Shown: positions 1 through 8,421, numbered from the stretch's first letter. The stretch: 33,176 nucleotides of DNA from Pseudonocardia sp. (GCF_025465255.1 NZ_JAODNI010000183.1:1-33176), one strand, 5' to 3'. Notes: generated from the sequence alone by a model not told the origin. Made by a program: numbers and translations.

Positions 1-758
1 AGTGGCACGCACGGCGTACCGGCCCGGCCGGCCTCGCACACCGAGGCGTAGGAGTGCTCGCCGTCGCGCAGTGCGGTGGTGCCGGCGGCCAGGTCGCCGG
101 TGCGATCCACCACGACGGTCGCGCGCAGGTCCGGGGTGCGGGTGCGGGCGGCACGCAGCGTGGCCAGCAGCTCGACGCGTTTCGCCCGCCGGTAGACCGC
201 GTCGGCGACGACCACCACCGACGCCCGGGACGCGATCAGGCGCGCGGCCACCGCCTCCTCACCAAAGCCGGCGAACAGCACGGTGTAGATCGCGCCGATC
301 CGGTTGCAGGCCTGGATCGCGGTGAACGACTCCACCAGGTTCGGCAGGTAGAGCGCCACCACGTCGCCCTTGTGCACGCCCAGCTCGAGCAGCCCGGCGG
401 CCACCGCGGTCGTCTCGGCGGACAGCTCGGCGTAGCTGTAGGTGCGGGTGTCGCCGGGTTCGCCCTCCCAGATCACCGCGGGCCGGTCCGCGGTCGCCGG
501 GTCCTCCGCCCAGCGGTCCAGGCAGTTGTCCGCCACGTTGAGCCGGCCGCCGTCGAAGTACCGCGCGTCCGCCAGCTCACCGGTGCGCACCGTGTGCCAC
601 GGCGTGGACCAGCGCTGTTGGCGCGCCACCCAGGTCCAGTAGTCGTCCGGGTCCAGCTCGCGGGCCGCGCGCAGGGCATCGACCCGTTCGGGCACCGACC
701 ACTCCGGGCGCAACGGCCGCAGCGGCGTGTCGATCAGCTGGGCGAGGCTGTCGGACAT
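1..758 (-). CDS. Acyl-CoA synthetase (acetyl-CoA synthetase-like), N-terminal part
   Basis: AMP-forming acyl-CoA ligase, cut by the window edge after about 252 residues. The start is the ATG ending at 758, preceded by a strong AGGAGG. The first ~90 residues look like the ACAS_N domain of acetyl/propionyl-CoA synthetases (DDYWTWVARQQRW, then ARYFDGGRLNVADNCLDRW). The AMP-binding domain begins after this, with TYSYAELSAETTAVAAGL and KGDVVALYLPNLVE. The P-loop and the catalytic lysine lie outside the window, so substrate and activity cannot be judged. It sits 49 bp behind the carboxyltransferase gene on the same strand and is probably the last visible gene of the operon. Inference: it activates the free acid that the dehydrogenase and carboxylase then process. 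Confidence 0.85.
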   Translation of the reverse strand, partial: MSDSLAQLIDTPLRPLRPEWSVPERVDALRAARELDPDDYWTWVARQQRWSTPWHTVRTGELADARYFDGGRLNVADNCLDRWAEDPATADRPAVIWEGEPGDTRTYSYAELSAETTAVAAGLLELGVHKGDVVALYLPNLVESFTAIQACNRIGAIYTVLFAGFGEEAVAARLIASRASVVVVADAVYRRAKRVELLATLRAARTRTPDLRATVVVDRTGDLAAGTTALRDGEHSYASVCEAGRAGTPCVP

Positions 759-807
759 CGTCGTCCTCCTGAGTCTCGGGCGGGCCGCTTCGTCACGGAC
801 GGTCCGG

Positions 808-2352
808 TCAGACCGGGCTGATCAGGTGGTGGCGACGGCCGGGCTGGCGGGTCCAGCGGTCCGCGTCGACCATTCGCGCGGCCAGCTCCGCGCGCAGCCG
901 GTCGGGCTGCACGACGGCGTCGACGATCAGGTCGCTGCCCATCCGCAGCAGGTTGATGTCGGCGCGCTGCTCGACGGTGCGGGCGGCCACGAACGCGGCC
1001 CGCTCCGCCTCGTCCTCGATCGCCGCGATCTTGTTCGCGTACACCGCGTTCACCGACGCCTCGGCCGACATCGGGCCGATCGTGGCGGTCGGCAGCGCCA
1101 GCGTGGCACGCGGCTCGAAGCCGGGGGCGCACATCGCGTAGAAGCCGGCGGCGTAGGCCTTGCGCAGCACCACGGTGTACTTCGGCACCTCGGCCGACGA
1201 CATGGCCGCGATCAGCTTCGCGCCGTGCCGGATGATCCCCTGCCGCTCGACCTCGACGCCGACCATGAACCCCGGGACGTCCTGCAGGAACACCAGGGGC
1301 ACGTTGAAGGCGTCGCAGAGCGAGATGAAGCGGGCCGCCTTGTCCGCGGAGTCGACGAAGATCGCGCCGCTGCGCACGCTCGGTTGGTTGGCGACGATCC
1401 CGACGACCCGGCCGGCGAGGCGGGCGAGCCCGACCACCATCTCCTGCGCCCACCGCGCCTTGATCTCGAAGAACGTTCCGGCGTCGACGAGCCGGTCGAC
1501 GACGTCCCGCACGTCGTAGCCGACGTTCGGATCGGCCGGGACGACGTCCGCCCAGTCCTCGCGTTCCGGTGCCGCGGGTTCGGCCCGGGCGGAGGTGCCG
1601 CGGAAGTCGTCGGGCAGGTAGGACAGCAGCAGGCGCGCGGCGGCGACCGCCTGCCAGTCCTCGTCGAACACCTCGTCGCCGCAGCCGGAGACGGTCGCGT
1701 GCATCATCGCGCCGCCCATCTCCTCCAGCGTGGTGCGCTCGCCGGTGACCTTCTCGGCCACCCGCGGGCTGGCGAGGTACATGGACCCGTTGCCCTCGAC
1801 CATCCCGACCCAGTCGCAGAACGCGGGCATGTACGCGCCGCCCGCGGCCGACGGTCCGTGCAGGCAGCAGAGCTGCGGGACCCGCCCGGACAACCGCACC
1901 TGGAGATGGAAGATCGCCGATGCCCCGCGCCGGCCCGGGAAGAAGCCCATCTGGTCGGTGAGCCGGCCGCCGGCGGAGTCCACGAGGTAGACGACGGGCA
2001 GCAGGTCCCGGTCCGCCCGCTCGAGGATGCGGATCTGCTTCTCGCAGGTCAGCTCGCCCCAGGAGCCGGCCTTCACGGTGAAGTCGTGGGCGATGACCGC
2101 GACGGGCCTGCCCTCGACGCGGCCGACACCCGTGATCACCCCGTCCGCGGGCAGGGCGCCGTCCGCGGCGGTGGCCAGCAGCCCGTCCTCAACGAAGGAC
2201 CCGGAGTCGAACAGGACGGCGAGCCGGTCCCGGACCGGGAGCTTGTCCGGCCACCGGGCAGGATCGCCGCCGCGGCGGGCGGTCTCCTGCGCACGGGCGA
2301 CCTCGTCGACGTCCGGCGCCGCGTCGGGGATCTCGAGGTCGGTGGCCGTCAC
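808..2352 (-). CDS. Acyl-CoA carboxylase carboxyltransferase (beta) subunit
   Basis: Biotin-dependent acyl-CoA carboxylase beta subunit of 514 residues, a normal length for the AccD/PccB/MccB family. It transfers CO2 from carboxybiotin to an acyl-CoA. Family signatures include DRLAVLFDSGSFVEDG near the N terminus, the first crotonase-like half with CCLHGPSAAGGAYMPAFCD, and the second half with SVRSGAIFVDSADKAARF and PLVFLQDVPGFMVG. The GTG start at 2352 overlaps the dehydrogenase stop by 4 bp (GTGA), so the two are probably translationally coupled. No biotin carboxylase/BCCP subunit is visible. Beside an acyl-CoA dehydrogenase, a methylcrotonyl- or geranyl-CoA-like role is as plausible as propionyl-CoA; sequence alone does not decide. 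Confidence 0.93.
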   Translation of the reverse strand: MTATDLEIPDAAPDVDEVARAQETARRGGDPARWPDKLPVRDRLAVLFDSGSFVEDGLLATAADGALPADGVITGVGRVEGRPVAVIAHDFTVKAGSWGELTCEKQIRILERADRDLLPVVYLVDSAGGRLTDQMGFFPGRRGASAIFHLQVRLSGRVPQLCCLHGPSAAGGAYMPAFCDWVGMVEGNGSMYLASPRVAEKVTGERTTLEEMGGAMMHATVSGCGDEVFDEDWQAVAAARLLLSYLPDDFRGTSARAEPAAPEREDWADVVPADPNVGYDVRDVVDRLVDAGTFFEIKARWAQEMVVGLARLAGRVVGIVANQPSVRSGAIFVDSADKAARFISLCDAFNVPLVFLQDVPGFMVGVEVERQGIIRHGAKLIAAMSSAEVPKYTVVLRKAYAAGFYAMCAPGFEPRATLALPTATIGPMSAEASVNAVYANKIAAIEDEAERAAFVAARTVEQRADINLLRMGSDLIVDAVVQPDRLRAELAARMVDADRWTRQPGRRHHLISPV

Positions 2353-3488
2353 GAGGCCAACCCGCGGGTGAGGATCTCCAGCTGGATCTCGTCCGTCCCG
2401 CCGCCGATCCGCAGGATCCGGGCGTCCCGGTAGTGCCGGGCGACCGGTGACTCCTCGACGAAGCCGGCGCCGCCGAAGAGCTGCACCGCGTCGTCGACGA
2501 CCCGGTTGGCGGCCACGGCGGCCAGGTACTTGGCCCGCGCGACCGAGCGGGCGGCCTCGGGATGGCCGGAGTCCAGCCGGGCGGCGGCCTGGTAGGTGAC
2601 CAGCCGGGCCGCCTCCAGCTCGATCTCCATCTCGGCGAGGCGGTGCCGGATCGTCTGCAGGTGGGTGAGCGGCGCGCCGAACGCCTGGCGGTCCCGTGCG
2701 TACGCCCGGGCGAGGTCCAGGCACTCGGCGGCGTGCCCGATTCCCATGCCGGCCAGCGCGATCCGCTCGAGCTCGAACCCCTCCATGATCTGGTAGAAGC
2801 CGCGCCCCTCGGCGCCGACCACGGCGTCCGCGGACACCGCGACGCCGTCGAGGACGACCTCGCGGGTGTCCGACGAGTGCCAGCCCATCTTGCGCAGCGG
2901 GCCGCCGAACGACAGCCCCGGCGTCCCTCGTTCGACGAGGAACAGGGTCAGCCCGCCGCGTCCGGCCTCGCCGGTCCGGGCGGCGACGACGAGCACGTCC
3001 GCCAGGCCCGCGTTGGTGATGAACATCTTCCGGCCGTCGATGACCCAGCCGTCGTCGGTGCGGCGGGCGCGGGTGGAGACGTTCGCGACGTCGGACCCGG
3101 TACCCGGCTCGGTCACGGCGATCGCCGCGACCGCCTCGCCCGCGGCGAGCGCGGTCACCCAGCGCTCCTGCTGCGCCGAGCTGCCGTTGCGGACGAGGTG
3201 GGTGCCTGCCATGTAGGCACTGACCAGGGCGGTGACGGCGATACCGCCGCTGGCGCGGGCCAGCTCCTCGGCGGCCTGCGCGACGGCGAGCGCATCCCCG
3301 TCGGCACCTCCGAGCTCCGACGGCGTGACGAGACCGAGCAGCCCCGCCGCCCCGAGCTCCTTCCAGAGCTCGTGCGGGAACGTTCCGGTCGCCTCCGCCT
3401 CGTCCACCAGCGGGCGCACCTTCCGGTCCACGAACACGCGACACGTCGCCGCGAAGTCCGTGTGCTCCTCGTCGAGCTCCCAGGTCAT
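2349..3488 (-). CDS. Acyl-CoA dehydrogenase, isovaleryl/long-chain type
   Basis: FAD-dependent acyl-CoA dehydrogenase of 379 residues with all three ACAD domains. It oxidises an acyl-CoA to the 2-enoyl-CoA and passes electrons to ETF. Visible motifs are AVTEPGTGSD (residues ~125-133), KMFITNAGLAD, RQAFGAPLTHLQTIRH, and the C-terminal GGAGFVEESPVARHYRDAR. The usual catalytic Glu of medium-chain enzymes (YEGT) is replaced by GGGT (362-365). A Glu in FELERIALAG (E241) sits where isovaleryl-CoA and long-chain enzymes keep their base, so the enzyme is likely active but of that subtype. The ATG ending at 3488 is chosen over a longer in-frame reading because GGGGGAT lies just upstream and homology starts there. 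It is the first gene of the leftward operon. Confidence 0.93.
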   Translation of the reverse strand: MTWELDEEHTDFAATCRVFVDRKVRPLVDEAEATGTFPHELWKELGAAGLLGLVTPSELGGADGDALAVAQAAEELARASGGIAVTALVSAYMAGTHLVRNGSSAQQERWVTALAAGEAVAAIAVTEPGTGSDVANVSTRARRTDDGWVIDGRKMFITNAGLADVLVVAARTGEAGRGGLTLFLVERGTPGLSFGGPLRKMGWHSSDTREVVLDGVAVSADAVVGAEGRGFYQIMEGFELERIALAGMGIGHAAECLDLARAYARDRQAFGAPLTHLQTIRHRLAEMEIELEAARLVTYQAAARLDSGHPEAARSVARAKYLAAVAANRVVDDAVQLFGGAGFVEESPVARHYRDARILRIGGGTDEIQLEILTRGLAS

Positions 3489-3505
3489 CGGATCCCCCGT
3501 TACGT

Positions 3506-3525
3506 TCGACCGACCGGACGGTCGA
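3506..3525. promoter_or_regulatory. Putative TetR operator (20-bp near-perfect palindrome)
   Basis: A 20-bp inverted repeat (9 of 10 positions pair) with core CGACCGAC/CGGACGGTCG lies 18 bp upstream of the dehydrogenase start and about 90 bp from the divergent TetR start. Its position fits an operator at which the TetR protein blocks the operon. Binding is inferred. Confidence 0.6.
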
Positions 3526-3615
3526 CTCAGTAGAGCCATCGGCGCCGACGGTGTCAAGGCGGGGCCCGGCTACCGTGAGGTGGCGGGTGAAGCCCGCAGG
3601 TGAGGGGTGCACGTC

Positions 3616-4218
3616 ATGACCGGGACGGCGACGAGCCGGGCGGACCAGCAGCGGGAGCGCGTGCTCGCGCTGTCCGCGGACCTCTTCAGCCGGCGGGGGT
3701 TCCGCGCTTCGTCCATGAACGAGATCGCGGCGGCGGCCGGCCTCTCGAAGCCGACGCTCTACCACTACTTCCGGAGCAAGGAGGAGCTGCTCGTCCGGAT
3801 CTACTCCGACGTCCTGGACGAGAGTCTGCGGCTCGCCGAGGAGGTGGTCGCCGCGTCCCCCACGCCGTTCTACGCGGTCCGGGCGCTGATCCGCTCGCGC
3901 GTCGTCTACACCTGCCGCAACCAGGCGCTGCTCAAAGTCTGCTTCGAGGAGGAGCACGAGCTGCCCGGGGAACTGGCCGAGCAGCTGCTGCGCCGGCGCC
4001 ACGCGTTCGAGGCCCTGTTCATCGCCGCCCTGACCGAGCACCTGGCGCAGTACCCGGAGATCGAGCTGGGAATGTCGCCACGGGTGTACGTGAACATGTG
4101 TCTCGGCGCGGTGAACTGGACCTACAAGTGGTACCGGCCCGACGGGCGGAACACGCCGGAGGAGCTCGGCGAGCAGGTCGCCGAAAGCCTGGTCGCGGGG
4201 ATCAGGATCGCGGGCTGA
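3616..4218 (+). CDS. TetR-family transcriptional regulator of the acyl-CoA operon
   Basis: TetR repressor of 200 residues. The N-terminal helix-turn-helix is clear: ALSADLFSRRGFRASSMNEI followed by LSKPTLYHYFRSKEELLVRI. The C-terminal ligand domain is all-helical and resembles the C-terminal domains of KstR2-like regulators of acyl-CoA catabolism, with TYKWYRPDGRNTPEELGEQV near the end. The ATG at 3616 is preferred because GAGGGG (3602-3607) sits 8 nt upstream; a GTG at 3607 is the in-frame alternative but would overlap that site. It is transcribed divergently from the operon across a short region holding the palindrome at 3506-3525. The likely role is derepression of the operon by an acyl-CoA intermediate. 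Confidence 0.9.
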   Translation: MTGTATSRADQQRERVLALSADLFSRRGFRASSMNEIAAAAGLSKPTLYHYFRSKEELLVRIYSDVLDESLRLAEEVVAASPTPFYAVRALIRSRVVYTCRNQALLKVCFEEEHELPGELAEQLLRRRHAFEALFIAALTEHLAQYPEIELGMSPRVYVNMCLGAVNWTYKWYRPDGRNTPEELGEQVAESLVAGIRIAG

Positions 4219-4257
4219 GGCGGTCGTCGCGTGCCCCATCTCGCGTCGTTGAATCAA

Positions 4258-4804
4258 TCATGACGCTCCCGAACCATCGCGGACCGCGACCGTCCTCGCC
4301 TTGGACAGGCGGCAGGCCGAGCAGAACCCGAGGCAACCACTCGCCAGCGGTGACGGGATGGTCGGGAGCTGGACGGACGGTCCGGCTCTGTCGTCCTTCA
4401 TCTTGACCGGCGCGCAGAACTGGAACGACTCGTGCTCGACGTTGAACCTGAGTCCGTCGAACACGCTCGGGTCACCCTCGAAGAACGAAGGCGCCTTGCC
4501 GCGAACGACCCCGTAGAGCGTGGTGACACGCTGCTGGCCGTCGAGCATGGACTGCTTCTGTCCTGAGTGGAGGCACCACCCCGCACCGCCTGACCCGCTG
4601 CTTTCCGTCTCCCACACGAGGAGCGCTCCGACCGGGTGCCCGTGGTAGAGCGACTGCGGGAATCCGGCGGCCCTCGAGGGGCGCGTCCGAGCCGATCCTT
4701 GCGCCGACCTCTCCTCCGAGATATCCGATCTGCGTCCAGTCGCCCTTGGCGAGATTCACCAAGTTCTCGACGTCCGCGTCCTCGCGTGCACTACCCCACT
4801 CCAC
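4258..4804 (-). pseudogene. Degraded DUF262 (GmrSD-like/ParB-like) gene
   Basis: The frame ending at 4258 carries the DUF262 signature: a segment reading GFPQSLYHGHPVGALLVWE, then MLDGQQRVTTLYGVVRG and a segment ending FCAPVKMKDD. DUF262 occurs in the GmrSD modification-dependent nuclease and many uncharacterised nuclease-like proteins. The reading frame must change near 4650-4680 to join upstream sequence (ENLVNLAKGDW) that may be the domain's beginning. The protein stops about 50 residues after the signature, although family members run to several hundred residues. The gene therefore looks frameshifted and truncated at the C terminus. No intact partner is nearby. Confidence 0.6.
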
Positions 4805-5107
4805 CAGTCGCTCTTCACGTGGATCCGGTCAACCTCCTCGACCACACCGGAGACCTTGTTGACGCCGGTCGTGCAACTCCACGACGTCCACACCTGCAGC
4901 ACCGGACAAGCCCGCGATCGAGTGGTCCGACGGCACCGCTCCGCCCCCGCGAAGATCAAAACTTGCCGAACCTGGCGGACGCGAGGCACGGCCGGCGCGA
5001 TCCGACGAACTATCCAGGGCCTTCCGAGTGATCACGTCGGCGAACGGCCGGCCGGCTCTCGTCCTACGGCTACCAGGACCAGCCGTGGAGCCATAGAGTC
5101 CCACCAC
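4805..5107. other. Intergenic stretch without a recognisable gene
   Basis: Between the DUF262 remnant and the flavoprotein gene I see only short frames with no family resemblance. Some leftward frames here may be scrambled remains of the same decayed locus, but nothing can be identified. No strong terminator or promoter stands out. Confidence 0.5.
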
Positions 5108-5749
5108 GTGGACCGCATTGAGATCACCTCCCTGGACGAGCTCGTCGAGGTCGTGGGCATCCCGATCCCCCAGGTCGCCGAGAAGCAACGCCCCCGGCTC
5201 GACCCCATGGACGTGCAGTGGATCTCCCACTCCCCGTTCCTGATGATCTCGACGAGCGCGGCCGACGGCAGCTGCGACGTCTCGCCCAAGGGCGACCCCC
5301 GCGGGTTCGTGCGGGTCCTCGACGACCGCACGCTGGCGGTGCCGGAGCGCCCCGGCAACCGCCGGGTCGACGGCTACCGCAACGTCCTGTCGAACCCGCA
5401 CGTGGGCCTGATCTTCCTGGTGCCCGGCCGCAACGACACCCTGCGCGTCAACGGCACCGCCCGGCTCGTCCGCGACGCGCCGTACTTCGACGCCATGGTC
5501 GTCAAGGGGCACCGGCCGGTGCTCGCGCTGGAGGTCGAGGTCAAGGAGGCCTTCTACCACTGCGCGAAGGCGTTCCTGCGCTCCGACCTGTGGAAGCCCG
5601 AGACGTGGGAGCCCGACGCGCTGCCCCCGCGCGCGGCGATCGCCGCCGCCCTGGAGCGCCCGGACATGACCCGCGCCGAGCTCGACCGGTACTACGGCCC
5701 GGAGTACGCCACCCGGCTCTACCAGGACTCCATGCCCCGGCCCTCGTGA
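5108..5749 (+). CDS. Split-barrel flavoprotein, pyridoxamine 5'-phosphate oxidase-like (DR_2398/MSMEG_1061 type)
   Basis: A 213-residue PPOX-class protein expected to bind FMN. It begins at GTG 5108 (VDRIEITSLDELVEVVG), the usual N terminus of this subgroup. The core includes FLMISTSAADGSCDVSPKGD, the cofactor-pocket strand DDRTLAVPERPGNRRVDGY, and a segment GLIFLVPGRNDTLRVNGTAR. The C-terminal segment ALEVEVKEAFYHCAKAFLRS is diagnostic of the group. A longer in-frame reading starting near 4856 has no support in the family. The substrate is unknown. Its stop and that of the convergent glycosyltransferase are separated by a single base, so the two transcripts must end inside each other. Confidence 0.85.
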   Translation: MDRIEITSLDELVEVVGIPIPQVAEKQRPRLDPMDVQWISHSPFLMISTSAADGSCDVSPKGDPRGFVRVLDDRTLAVPERPGNRRVDGYRNVLSNPHVGLIFLVPGRNDTLRVNGTARLVRDAPYFDAMVVKGHRPVLALEVEVKEAFYHCAKAFLRSDLWKPETWEPDALPPRAAIAAALERPDMTRAELDRYYGPEYATRLYQDSMPRPS

Positions 5750-5750
5750 G

Positions 5751-6983
5751 TCACGGGCTCCGGGGCCCGGCCATGGCCTGGCCGCTCCCGGCGGCCGCTT
5801 CCGCGTGCCCCTCCACCACCTGGCAGTAGGCGGCAGCCGCGGCCGCCGCGATCCGGGGCCAGGCGTAGCGGGCCAGGATGCGGTCCCGGCCGGCGATGCC
5901 GTAGGCCTCGGGCATCGTGGCCTCGGTCAGCACCGCACGCAGGGTCCGGGCCAGCTCGTCCGGGCGCCGCGGCGGCACCAGCAGCCCGGTGATCTGGTCG
6001 GCGACGATGTCGCGGACCCCACCGACCGCCGTCGCGACCACCGGACGCCGGCACGCCATGGCCTCCAACAGCACCGATCCGAACGCGGTGAACCACGGCG
6101 CGTCGACGACCGTGTCCGCCGAGCGCAGCAGCGCGGGCATGCTCGAACGCTGCACCGGGCCCAGGAGCCGGACCCGCGTACCCACTCCGACCCGGCGTGC
6201 CAGGTGGTACAGCCGGACCAGGTCGGGGTCCGGCCCGCCCCCGGCGGCCGCGCGACCGCCGGCGACGAGCAGCTCGGCGTCGGGCACCGAGGGCAGCGCG
6301 CGGATCACGTCGTCCACGCCACCGGCCCGGCGCAGGGACCCCGCGGTGACCAGCCGGCGCCGGAGGCTGCGGCGGCGCAGGGCCGGGCCGTCCGGGTCGA
6401 ACGCGTCGACGTCGACGCCCCGGGGGACCACGGACACCAACGCTCGCGGCACCCCCATCCGGACGAGCTCGAACGCGTCGGCCTCGCTCGCCGCGAGCAC
6501 CCGGTCCGCCCGGAGCGCGATGACCTGTTCGGCGGAGACCCGGCCGCGGGTGGCGGCGGCCCGGCCCACCTGTTCGCGCTCGAGCCGGCCCAGCCCGAGG
6601 AACGTCTGGACGAGCGGCAGTCCCCGCTGCCGGACCGCGGCGACGGAGGCGAGCCCCGACATCCAGCCGTGGGAGTGCACGACGTCCGGCGCGTCCGACC
6701 GCCAGAGCTGCGTGAGGTGCTGAGCCAGCTGGGGCATCACGGCGACGGCCCTGGATCCCTCCAGCGGCTCGGCCGGCCCCGCGGCGAGATACCGGATCCA
6801 CAGCCCGGGCCGCGGGGTCGCGACCTCCGGCACGTCGCGAGCCGTCCGCCGGGCCAGGATCGTCACCCCGTGGCCCGCCTCGGTGAGGGCGACGGCCAGG
6901 TCTCCCACACAGGACGCGGGCCCGCACGGCGAGTCGGACACGGTGATCGGGTCGGCGTCGAAGGAGACGAGGGCGATGCGCAC
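5751..6983 (-). CDS. Glycosyltransferase family 4
   Basis: GT-B fold glycosyltransferase of 410 residues. The N-terminal half begins MRIALVSF and has a Gly-rich acceptor loop (GPASCVGDLAVAL), with DVVHSHGW marking the end of an early strand. The C-terminal half carries VVPRGVDVDAFDPDG and the donor-binding signature FGSVLLEAMACRRPVVATAV, then GLLVPPRRPDELARTL. It is probably cytoplasmic and membrane-peripheral, moving a sugar from a nucleotide-sugar donor to lipid, glycan or small molecule; the acceptor is unknown. The start is GTG at 6983 with a modest GGAGCAGG upstream. It is monocistronic, convergent with the flavoprotein gene and divergent from whiB. Confidence 0.9.
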   Translation of the reverse strand: MRIALVSFDADPITVSDSPCGPASCVGDLAVALTEAGHGVTILARRTARDVPEVATPRPGLWIRYLAAGPAEPLEGSRAVAVMPQLAQHLTQLWRSDAPDVVHSHGWMSGLASVAAVRQRGLPLVQTFLGLGRLEREQVGRAAATRGRVSAEQVIALRADRVLAASEADAFELVRMGVPRALVSVVPRGVDVDAFDPDGPALRRRSLRRRLVTAGSLRRAGGVDDVIRALPSVPDAELLVAGGRAAAGGGPDPDLVRLYHLARRVGVGTRVRLLGPVQRSSMPALLRSADTVVDAPWFTAFGSVLLEAMACRRPVVATAVGGVRDIVADQITGLLVPPRRPDELARTLRAVLTEATMPEAYGIAGRDRILARYAWPRIAAAAAAAYCQVVEGHAEAAAGSGQAMAGPRSP

Positions 6984-7043
6984 GAACCTGCTCCCTACCC
7001 GGCGGCCGCCGAGGTGACGGGCCGCTGTCCCGGACGTTCGGAG

Positions 7044-7074
7044 GTGACCGTGGGGCGTGACCGTGCTGCACGGT
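7044..7074. promoter_or_regulatory. Direct and inverted repeats upstream of whiB
   Basis: The 9-bp word GTGACCGTG occurs twice, at 7044-7052 and 7057-7065 (13-bp period). The second copy overlaps an inverted repeat ACCGTG-CTG-CACGGT (7060-7074). The block lies in the 267-bp gap between the divergent glycosyltransferase and WhiB genes, so it may bind a regulator. Function is inferred from position only. Confidence 0.35.
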
Positions 7075-7250
7075 TCTAAACCTCCTGGCCTCGACGACTT
7101 CGCCCCGACCCGCGGGCCCGGCGGTGCGCTGCGTGAGGGCTGGTCGAACGGGCCTGTACGAAGCGGCCGAACGGCGCATCTTCCGGTCCTGATGCGTGGA
7201 CGATCGCGCGGCGGGTAGCCGCGACCTCATCGAGACGAAGGAGCCGCCCC

Positions 7251-7490
7251 ATGGACTGGCGCGAGCGGGGGGCCTGCCGCACCGAGGACCCCGACCTGTT
7301 CTTCCCGCTGGGCACCACCCGGCCGGCGCAGGCGCAGGAGGCCCGGGCCCTCGCCGTCTGCGCACGGTGCCCCGTGGTGAATCCGTGCCTCGCATGGGCG
7401 ATGGCCCGCGACGACGAGGGGGTGTGGGGCGGGACCACCGCGCTGCAGCGGCGACAGACCCGGCACCGGAAGCCCGACCGGGTCGCGTGA
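7251..7490 (+). CDS. WhiB-family iron-sulfur transcription factor
   Basis: Small WhiB-like protein of 79 residues. The four cluster-ligand cysteines are C9, C37, C40 and C46 (C-x27-C-x2-C-x5-C), followed by the turn GVWGGTT and a short basic tail RRQTRHRKPDR. Family knowledge: these proteins bind a [4Fe-4S] cluster, respond to O2/NO/redox state, and act with the sigma factor. The ATG at 7251 follows AAGGAG at a good distance. The LysR gene begins 10 bp after its stop, so the two are probably cotranscribed. The tail is short for the family, and its target promoters cannot be read from sequence. Confidence 0.93.
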   Translation: MDWRERGACRTEDPDLFFPLGTTRPAQAQEARALAVCARCPVVNPCLAWAMARDDEGVWGGTTALQRRQTRHRKPDRVA

Positions 7491-7500
7491 GGCGCCTGCC

Positions 7501-8403
7501 GTGGAGCTGAGGCAGCTGCGCTCCTTCGTCGTCACCGCCGAACGGCAGCACTTCGGGCGCGCCGCCCACGCGCTGCACCTGACCACGTCGTCGCTCTCAC
7601 AGCAGATGCGCACGCTCGAACGGGACCTGCAGGTGGCGCTGTTCGACCGGGGACCGCACGGCACCTCCCTCACCCCGGCGGGGCAGATCCTGCTCGTGCA
7701 CGCGCGGATACTGCTCGCCCGGGCCGAACGGACCCGCGACGCGGTGCGGGACACCCAGCCGCCACTCCCGCTGGTCACAGTGCGGCTCGGCACCGGGTTG
7801 CCGGCCGTCCTCGCGCCCGCGCTCGTCCTCCTGCGCGAGCGGACCGGGTTGGTGGTCGACGGGGCCGAGGCGCCGGAGTCCGATGCGGTCGCCGCGGTGG
7901 CCCAGGAACGGGCCGACGCCGCCGTCGTCTGGGCGGGAGCGGACGTCGACGGGCTCGAGCGCAGCCCGCTCGGGACGGTCGGCCTGCTGCTGGCGGTCCC
8001 GCCCGGGCACCCGCTCGACCGGCCGGGCGGCTGCCCGCGGGCGAGCCTCGCCGGGCACCGGATTCTCACCACCCCTCCCCTGCACCGGGCGCTGCACCGA
8101 ACCGGCTCCGATCTGGACACCGTCTGCGTCACCGACCCGACAGGGCGGCCCACCGGCGAGCTCCGACGGCAGGTCCTCAACCGCCAGGGACTCGGGCTGG
8201 TGGTCGATCCGGGACGCGGGCGGGCCGAGGGCCTGGCGCTGTGTGCGCTGACGCCACCCGTCCGGCTCCGGACGGAGATCCTCTTCCGCGACTCCGCGGA
8301 CGCGATCGTGCGCGAGCTGGCCGAGGCCCTTCGCCATCCGGTCCCGCCGGTGCCCGGCGGGTTCGAGCCGGCCCGCGCAGCCGCCGCCGCTGTCCACCGC
8401 TGA
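7501..8403 (+). CDS. LysR-family transcriptional regulator
   Basis: LysR-type regulator of 300 residues. The N-terminal winged helix is canonical: MELRQLRSFVVTAERQHFGR, then LTTSSLSQQMRTLERDLQVA and LFDRGPHGTSLTPAGQ. The effector domain is recognisable but weakly conserved, and the tail is Ala-rich. The GTG start at 7501 lies 10 bp downstream of whiB; no strong ribosome site separates them, so coupling is likely. LysR proteins usually control a divergent neighbour, but here the gene is inside a rightward run between WhiB and a small Cys protein, so its target is not obvious. It may act on the run's own promoter. Confidence 0.9.
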   Translation: MELRQLRSFVVTAERQHFGRAAHALHLTTSSLSQQMRTLERDLQVALFDRGPHGTSLTPAGQILLVHARILLARAERTRDAVRDTQPPLPLVTVRLGTGLPAVLAPALVLLRERTGLVVDGAEAPESDAVAAVAQERADAAVVWAGADVDGLERSPLGTVGLLLAVPPGHPLDRPGGCPRASLAGHRILTTPPLHRALHRTGSDLDTVCVTDPTGRPTGELRRQVLNRQGLGLVVDPGRGRAEGLALCALTPPVRLRTEILFRDSADAIVRELAEALRHPVPPVPGGFEPARAAAAAVHR

Positions 8404-8421
8404 CGGAAGGGGAGCCCCCAG

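Noticed and set aside
727..2433. Long rightward open frame opposite the carboxyltransferase gene
   Set aside because: High-GC antisense shadow; low-complexity Arg/Gly/Asp-rich translation without family resemblance, while the leftward frame has clear motifs.
4756..4989. Leftward frame ending ...EEVDRIHVKSDWWSG, considered as an extra nuclease-like gene
   Set aside because: No recognisable motif; more likely scrambled sequence of the decayed DUF262 locus or chance.
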